A stretch of 60,000 nt of DNA, taken from positions 75,572,349 through 75,632,348 of the forward strand of contig NC_087062.1 in the NCBI RefSeq assembly GCF_963678635.1, read 5' to 3'. The position numbers and the translations under genes were made by a program. Numbering within the stretch: the stretch's first letter is position 1; the number at the start of each line of letters is the position of its first letter. Below the pieces are notes generated by a model. The model saw only the letters and a program-made list of their open reading frames with translations, ran no database searches and was not told the DNA's origin. Source of the DNA: Symsagittifera roscoffensis (taxonomy: Eukaryota; Xenacoelomorpha; Acoela; Convolutidae). Shown piece by piece: positions 54,121 through 60,000 of the stretch.

Positions 54121-56182
54121 CAATTTATCCGTGTTAATGGGAAAACTTATGTTTCCGATAGAATTAAGTTTATCAGGAAAAACCATATTTCGTTTCGCCT
54201 GAAATCAATTGCCAAGTTTTTCAGGCAAACAGGCCTCGCAGGCCAAAGAGGGTCAGAAATTCCCGGCAATCTCAAACAGAACCAGCAGTTCTTCATCTTC
54301 ATCTCTTGACGAAAATCGCCCACTTCGACCACCTGGAGTAACTGGCGCACGCATTGAAGCCAAAACAGTTTTGGTTCCAATCCGCTCTAAGCCTGTCGCT
54401 CTCCAAGGTCCTGTGACATTCGACCAGAATGACCTGCTCTCGGCGGTGCTGTGACCCTTGACCAGAATGACCTGAAATGCATGACATCAACGAATTTTTA
54501 TTGGAACAGTTCAGTGGGAACAATTACTGTTTTGGACAATTAACAGTATTAATCGTTCAATTGAACGATTTCAGAGGGGTCAATTTGGATTGACAAAAAA
54601 ATTTTAAATTCCGATTTGGGTGAGCATTACACTTAACTATTTTGACTTCCGCAACAACTGAACCGCGAAAATCCATTCCTGTTCACAAAGAAGACAGCTC
54701 TTCGTCCGGAGTCAAGAATCCGGAAGGGTATCGAATAGGACTGTATACATTGATTTTAACAACATTTAGCTTCTCGGAATGGCCTGAATTGAATTTAATT
54801 TAACATCAAATTCATTTTCAGATCATGAGAAGCTAGGAGTTGAAGGAAAAGTTTGATCCATCTCTGATGGATACGATAATTTTATCTACTGAATTAATAA
54901 TAATATAGTACTCCAGCAGTAGAAATGCTTTAGGAAGGATCTCGTGGTTTGGGGATACTGAGACCCAGCCATGAGCTCACTTTTTTGCATGTAAGTAGGT
55001 TAATTTGCGCGGCTTGGCCAATAGGCTATAAATTGGAACGACTTCGTCGACCCGACATTAATCAACCACATATTGAACTGGCTTGGTAGAGACGGTTAAA
55101 AGCATTTGAAGCAGTGTTTAGACGCTAGTCAGTCGTTTAAGAACCTAACTTTATTTTCCGTCGGTACGTACTTCAGGGCGAGTCTTACATGCCTCAACTC
55201 CGATCAGACCGAAACAGCCAAAGAGATTTCCAGCGGAAGCCCCATCTGGACGCTCAAGCCATCAGACCTGACCACGGCAGTTCAAATTCAGTGGTCGATC
55301 TAACTATAAAGTCATCAACGTCTGGAGGTCTTCAGGCTATCGAAAGCCTCGTTGTTAGCATGCTCAAAGCTCATTCCAATCTCGTCGGATGACAAAACTC
55401 AATCTTCTTCAAAATCACAAGTTCCTCCGATCTCTATAGTTCCCTCTCCGTCAAATAAGGTCGAAAGCGCTTTCCCTGCAGAGGTTCAGATGGCGATAAG
55501 ACCCATTCGTCGGCTTCCAACTCCTCTCGGACAATGTTCCGAAGAAGAAAACTACCTTTTACGGTAGTTCGGTTCGTCACTCAGTAAACTAAATCAGATC
55601 CACGTCAGCTCAACTACCAGCCTTTAGCCCAAAAGTTGTCTCTCCGAAAAAAAAACTCACGTTTTCAACAAGCCAACCCTGTCAAACATTCGTCTGGGAG
55701 CATATTGGGGTCAAGTCGTCCCATTCTTTGCAAGGATAATCGAGGAAGTTCAACCAATTCCAGCAGTCATCATCGGAGAATCCGTTGCGATGGAATGAAA
55801 AATGGTTATTCCCTCCGTCAGCCGCTCAAACTCGCTTTATGAGCTTTAAATACTTAGCTGCATCAAACTCGTGCATAGATTCAGAGAGTTTTTCTTTCTT
55901 ATTCGTCTGTCAAAATCTAAAAATCTACATGCTATTCATCAATCTATGTGAACTTTAGGTAAAAGACTGAAAAAACATTTCACTGAAAATCATTGACGAA
56001 ATAGACAATCAAAAAACTCAAAAACTCAATTTTTATGCTATTAAAGAAATTTTTTTAAAAGCTGAAAAAATTATCAAATGTAATTGAAAATGGAAGCATA
56101 AGCTGCCGACGTGTCTTTTTCTTACAAAATTTGAAATTGTTTCTGCGCAGAAAGCTTCATCCATATTTCTAGAAATCTTTAA
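54121..56182. other. Non-Gypsy part of the unit, copy 2
   Basis: Counterpart of 43750-45811; ends where the sequence changes to unique AT-rich DNA after AATCTTTAA. Confidence 0.45.
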
Positions 56183-59100
56183 TCAAGTTTGAAAAAATTT
56201 AGGCTGTATTATCACCAGCTTAAATTTAAGACTAGAGACACATTTTTTGTTTTTTTTAAAAGTGGATACGCCAAATTTGCGCAAATACGAAAAAAATGTT
56301 CTTAATTTTCGATCAGACAATTTCAGCAAAAATTTATGAAACTTGTAAGACTAGCAAGTTTTTCATAGACTTATGTTAAGGAATTGTATGAATAGCAACC
56401 TTGGTCAACTTGCGACTTCTGAAATATTTTTTCCTGATATTTAAAGAGCTTGTTTAGGCTTTGTTATTGTTATTTTTGGCTGATTTTTTTTCTTAATAGC
56501 GGTTATTAGTCAGTTTTCTTGGTTTTCGTAGTTTTTTAAATTTTTTTTACTTACTTTTTTGCAAAAAAAGTCATGTCAGAGTGCTGAAGTTTGAGAAATG
56601 ACAAAGAAGAGATTGTATTTCAGGTGGCATCTGGCAATAAGTGGTCAAGATTTTTACAGATGGCCCTAAAATTAGAGACTTTTTACTTTCTTGGCCATTT
56701 AAGGCTGGAAAAGGAAGCTGACACCTCTTCACTGTGTTTTTGTTTTTTTTAGTTTGATCACGTAGTGCAGTACTAGACTCATTATGCCTCAAATTGCCTC
56801 ATTTTACTTCTGTGCGCCAGTGCGAGTACAGATTCAGTACATCACAAGTCTGAGTCTAGATTTGATAAATCACCAGTCCTATTTTCCAGATTCAACCCAA
56901 CCGGCTTCGGAAAGGTAATTTTCTATCTTTTTCAGACAATTTTTTTGAGGGAAAGCAGGGTTGATTTTGAAGGACAAAGGGATTTGTTTTCTTATGGGAG
57001 GAATACATCGCTGAAAAACAATTTTACTATAAAAAGACTAATAATGCGTTGATTGAATGACTGATTATGAATGCTGATACATAAGAATGCTGATGTCATC
57101 AAAATCAGAGCTACTCGAGATGCTTCATTGAATCAGTGATACAATTATAACTTTTCAATAGGGCTAATAAAAAAGTATCAAAATTTCAACTCAAGTCACT
57201 GCGAGCTATAAAAAGGCTGGAAAGTGCTCGTATAAAAGGTAAGAGGCGATTGCTCCCTTTTTTGAATGATTTTGTCCTTCAAAAATTTCATAAGAAAAAT
57301 AGTTGCTTATAAAAGGTTTAAAAACCTATATGAATAATCAATTTTAAATGACGCTCACTATTTCAGATCGTTTAATAGTCTTCTTGTTTTTGCAAATCTT
57401 ATGTCGAAACATCCTAAAGTTTTTAATCTTGTATTTAGCATGAGTCTAATTTGTCGATTCTTTCATTACATAAAAAAATTTAGTTGTTCAGCATCTATAA
57501 CAATTTTTTTTTTTAAAAAGAGTATTTTTTCCAAATGTCGTAGACAAGAAAGGGAATTTTAGGTAATTGCCTTCACGCCTTTTAGTTGCCTAATTGAAGA
57601 TTTTGCTGCCTATTTAAGTGTTTTCACATCTCCATTTTTGGTAGGCATTTTGTGCAACTTGATTAAAATGCGAGTTAAATTCAGTTTGATGATGTAAAAG
57701 TATGGCGTTTCCGAAACTTATATTTATATGAAAAATATACAGTTTTTTGCTGATTCATAATTTTTTTGCTTGATTGGATATTATTAGCTAATTTGCTCCT
57801 AGGTACCTAGTAAAGAATTGCAACCCTTATAAAGAAATAATTCAAAGCTTGATCATATTTTCATTTTGTATCTTGTAACCATACTTTTGAAAAAAAATTT
57901 TAATCGATAACTTTCAATCTAAAAAGTCCATTATATTCCATTATAATTGATTACAATCATTTTTTGTTTTCAATAAAACTGATTTTTTTTGTTGATAAAA
58001 TTCATCAAAATCTATTCTTTTTCGTAAATGTCGAACATGTTTATCCCAGTCAACCAATTCAAACAAATGCACCACCCTCCACTCCACCCGTACTACCCTC
58101 CCCAGTTTACCGACGCCCCCTCCCCACTTGATGCGAGTTGGGTTTGGGAAATTGAATAAAAGGTGTAAATAAGGAGAAAAAATTGAAAACAAGATAACAT
58201 TTATCTTAGTTGAAGTAATCTCACTTCTTCACTTTTCCACTTTTCTGATACAACAAGTGTTAACTTTCATTTTTGATCACATTAAGGTGTGTTTCAAAGT
58301 TTTAGACAAATATTTATCACTATTTTTTCATGATGATCTATTATAATCAATATAATTGTAAATCGATTATACTCGATTAAACTTTATTTTAATAGAGACC
58401 GAAAATCTAAATCCGATACAATCGTTTATCAACGAAACTCCAGTGTGGGTATATGTATACAAATGACAATTTTTCTAAAATTGATTTTACAGTATTCTTT
58501 AACTTAACGAATTTTTGTGTGCCGAAAGATAATCAACCGCCTTCTTCCATAAACCAACTATTGGCGTGATAAAACTATTGAACATGATGCAAATCATAGG
58601 ATCTAGGTTTTATCTTGGGGGATCGACCCCTTTGTCATCCTTTCTAAGGATCGGTCAAATCGCTCTCCTAAATCTGTCCCTTCATTTTTTTAAACTCTTT
58701 GACCTTCGCTTAAATTCATTTCATAAACAATTGGAAAACCAGCATACGAAAACACCCTTTCAAGTGGTGTTTGCAGAGAACCCTTTCAGAGAACCCGTTT
58801 ACAGCAGGCCTTCTCATTAAAACATACATACTTACATTTTTGGTTGTTTCCCGGGCTGGCAACGTTTTCCAATATTCGCCAACAAAACGAGCACGGATCA
58901 CGCCAGGCCTGACCCATCAATCGTTTTCCGTTTTCCCCCATTGATATGCGATACCTGCCACACTTTTTTTCATTTTGTTAAGTGAAGCTCTTTTTGGAGA
59001 ACCAGAAAGGAAATATTCGGAGACCATTTCGCTGCTGTAATTTTACCTATTTCTCATTTTCTTAATTTCAATCTTATCGGTCGGCTTATAATGGCGCAAA

Positions 59101-60000
59101 CTGAGTTCACTCCTAATCAACTTAATCTTTTAGCTTTATTATTTTTCAATGGGTCTTAACGCAGAGCTTAATGGGCATGCATTCAATATTCATATTCAAA
59201 GCAACTGCCCCCAAAAAAGGCGGGATTTAATACTTTTTCCTAAATTTAAGCCTCAATTTTCGAATTCCGTTTCATTTTAAAGGACTGCTCTTCTTTCATT
59301 TCTGACTTCCAAACCACTGACCGAAACGAGATAAAAGCTTAAATCAAACACCGACAGAAGCTTTTAAAAATACGTTTCTCTTCAATTTTCTCTGTGGTGG
59401 AATTTGAGCCAAATAAGGTGGCATTGACAATCAAAGTTATTTTTTCATATTTGCTCAAGGAAATATCCATTATACATCAATCTTCTATACTTTCGAAAAA
59501 TCAACTCATTATTTCACATCGTCTTTTTCACCCCCTTCCTTTCACATTTCATCTTCGTGCCAACCTGCAAAAGCAAACCTCTCTCCGGTAATAACTTGTT
59601 TATTTGTTAAGAAAAAAGGTTAAAATATCTGGAACTTCTTTGCGCACTTTCAAAAACCAACACGGAGCACTGGGGAGCTACTGAAAACTCGATAAATTGA
59701 ATTTTTTTGGTCGAATTAATTGATTTTGAACTCCTCTATAATACAACTACCGTATAATTTGCCCCCACAAAAGTTGGTGCTGTTTTATTTTTCAGAAAAT
59801 ATTACTAACTTGTCAATTTGGCTAAAATATTTTATTTGACTGAGTTTAAAATTGGTAAAAACGACTTTTCGAAAAAATATAGCATTTCAAGTTTTTAAAG
59901 TGGCATTTCAAGTTTTTAAAATATAGCATTTAAAGTGGAATTCTTGAATACATGGAGTTTTAAACTAATTGTGACCAAAAGTGCAATATATAAATTTATA
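56183..60000. other. Unique AT-rich DNA without a confident gene
   Basis: No domain, RNA gene or mobile element was recognised on either strand. One short plus-strand frame (58028-58159) is described separately. Short local repeats such as TAGCATTTCAAGTTTTTAAA occur near 59880-59940. Confidence 0.5.
58028..58159 (+). CDS. Possible small Pro/His-rich ORF or exon
   Basis: ATG to TAA, 43 aa, with MHHPPLHPYYPPQFTDAPSP in the middle. The segment about 58040-58150 is much richer in C than its AT-rich surroundings, as a coding exon would be. No homology is recognised, no splice site is convincing, and the minus strand is also open here. Could be a terminal exon of a regulatory protein or chance. 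Confidence 0.2.
   Translation: MSNMFIPVNQFKQMHHPPLHPYYPPQFTDAPSPLDASWVWEIE

Larger units (their letters stand above)
35447..56182. repeat. Tandem duplication, 2 x 10,371 bp
   Basis: Copy 1 is 35447-45817 and copy 2 is 45818-56182. Every position in copy 1 has its counterpart exactly 10,371 bp later, with no indel noticed. About ten single-base differences were seen by eye (for example near 36084, 37938, 38042, 38463, 39274, 39946, 43706, 44074, 44299 and 45703), roughly 99.9% identity. The join is ...AATCTTTAA, then CAGTTT, then TGCCTTCTAACAG. The unit is visibly more GC-rich in its left 8.3 kb than all surrounding DNA. Confidence 0.97.

Noticed and set aside
35447-56182. LTR-internal-LTR-internal-LTR array made by unequal recombination
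   Set aside because: That would leave a third LTR after 56182; the sequence there is unrelated to the unit start.
57941-58192. 83-aa minus-strand ORF
   Set aside because: No domain, low-complexity start, and overlaps the C-rich plus-strand ORF; neither is strongly supported.

Overview
The window is AT-rich invertebrate animal DNA (roughly one third GC by eye) with introns, three recognisable metazoan genes on the minus strand, and a very large load of repeats. I cannot name the species. All three recognised genes have a splice-acceptor-like pyrimidine tract plus CAG only 6-11 bases upstream of their ATG, which suggests an animal that uses spliced-leader trans-splicing.

Left part. Bases 1-5270 are a degenerate array of about 21 tRNA-Ser-like units, most spaced about 287 bp, with an inverted block and a Ty1/copia RNase H remnant at its right edge (5320-5776). 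At 6358-6598 lies the first exon of a small secreted Cys-rich protein. A 221-bp palindromic MITE with 9-bp target duplications is at 8231-8451. An ADAM10/Kuzbanian-type metalloprotease occupies 15293-9082 in four coding exons, one of only 12 nt. After 2.3 kb of repeats come FAF2/UBXD8 (19211-17640, single coding exon) and PGM2 (24638-19449, two exons). PGM2 and FAF2 are head to tail; the PGM2 polyadenylation signal lies about 110 bp before the FAF2 acceptor, an operon-like arrangement. Introns hold tRNA-derived SINE-like repeats, a short hairpin repeat family and a 259-bp triplication.

Middle part. 25500-35154 is a graveyard of non-LTR retrotransposons: two nested, 5'-truncated elements on the minus strand, then a plus-strand element whose 3' half and 3' flank are tandemly duplicated (2 x about 2.45 kb). 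These elements end in trinucleotide tails, (ATT)n or (CTA)n.

Right part. 35447-56182 consists of two tandem copies of a 10,371-bp unit, with about ten differences seen by eye (about 99.9% identical). The unit is clearly more GC-rich than its surroundings. On its minus strand is an eroded coding region of about 7.8 kb that begins with the C-terminal tail of a Ty3/Gypsy integrase, continues through a macro (ADP-ribose-binding) domain and a DGLHF-containing segment, and ends in a very large protein of unknown function. No reverse transcriptase or integrase core is present. Stop codons and frameshifts are shared by both copies, so the element died before it was duplicated. The last 3.8 kb (56183-60000) is AT-rich with no confident gene.

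Working together: PGM2 (sugar-phosphate metabolism), FAF2 (ER-associated degradation) and ADAM10 (ectodomain shedding) are housekeeping or signalling genes without an obvious functional link; they share only strand and 5'-end architecture. Nearly everything else is mobile or repeat DNA.
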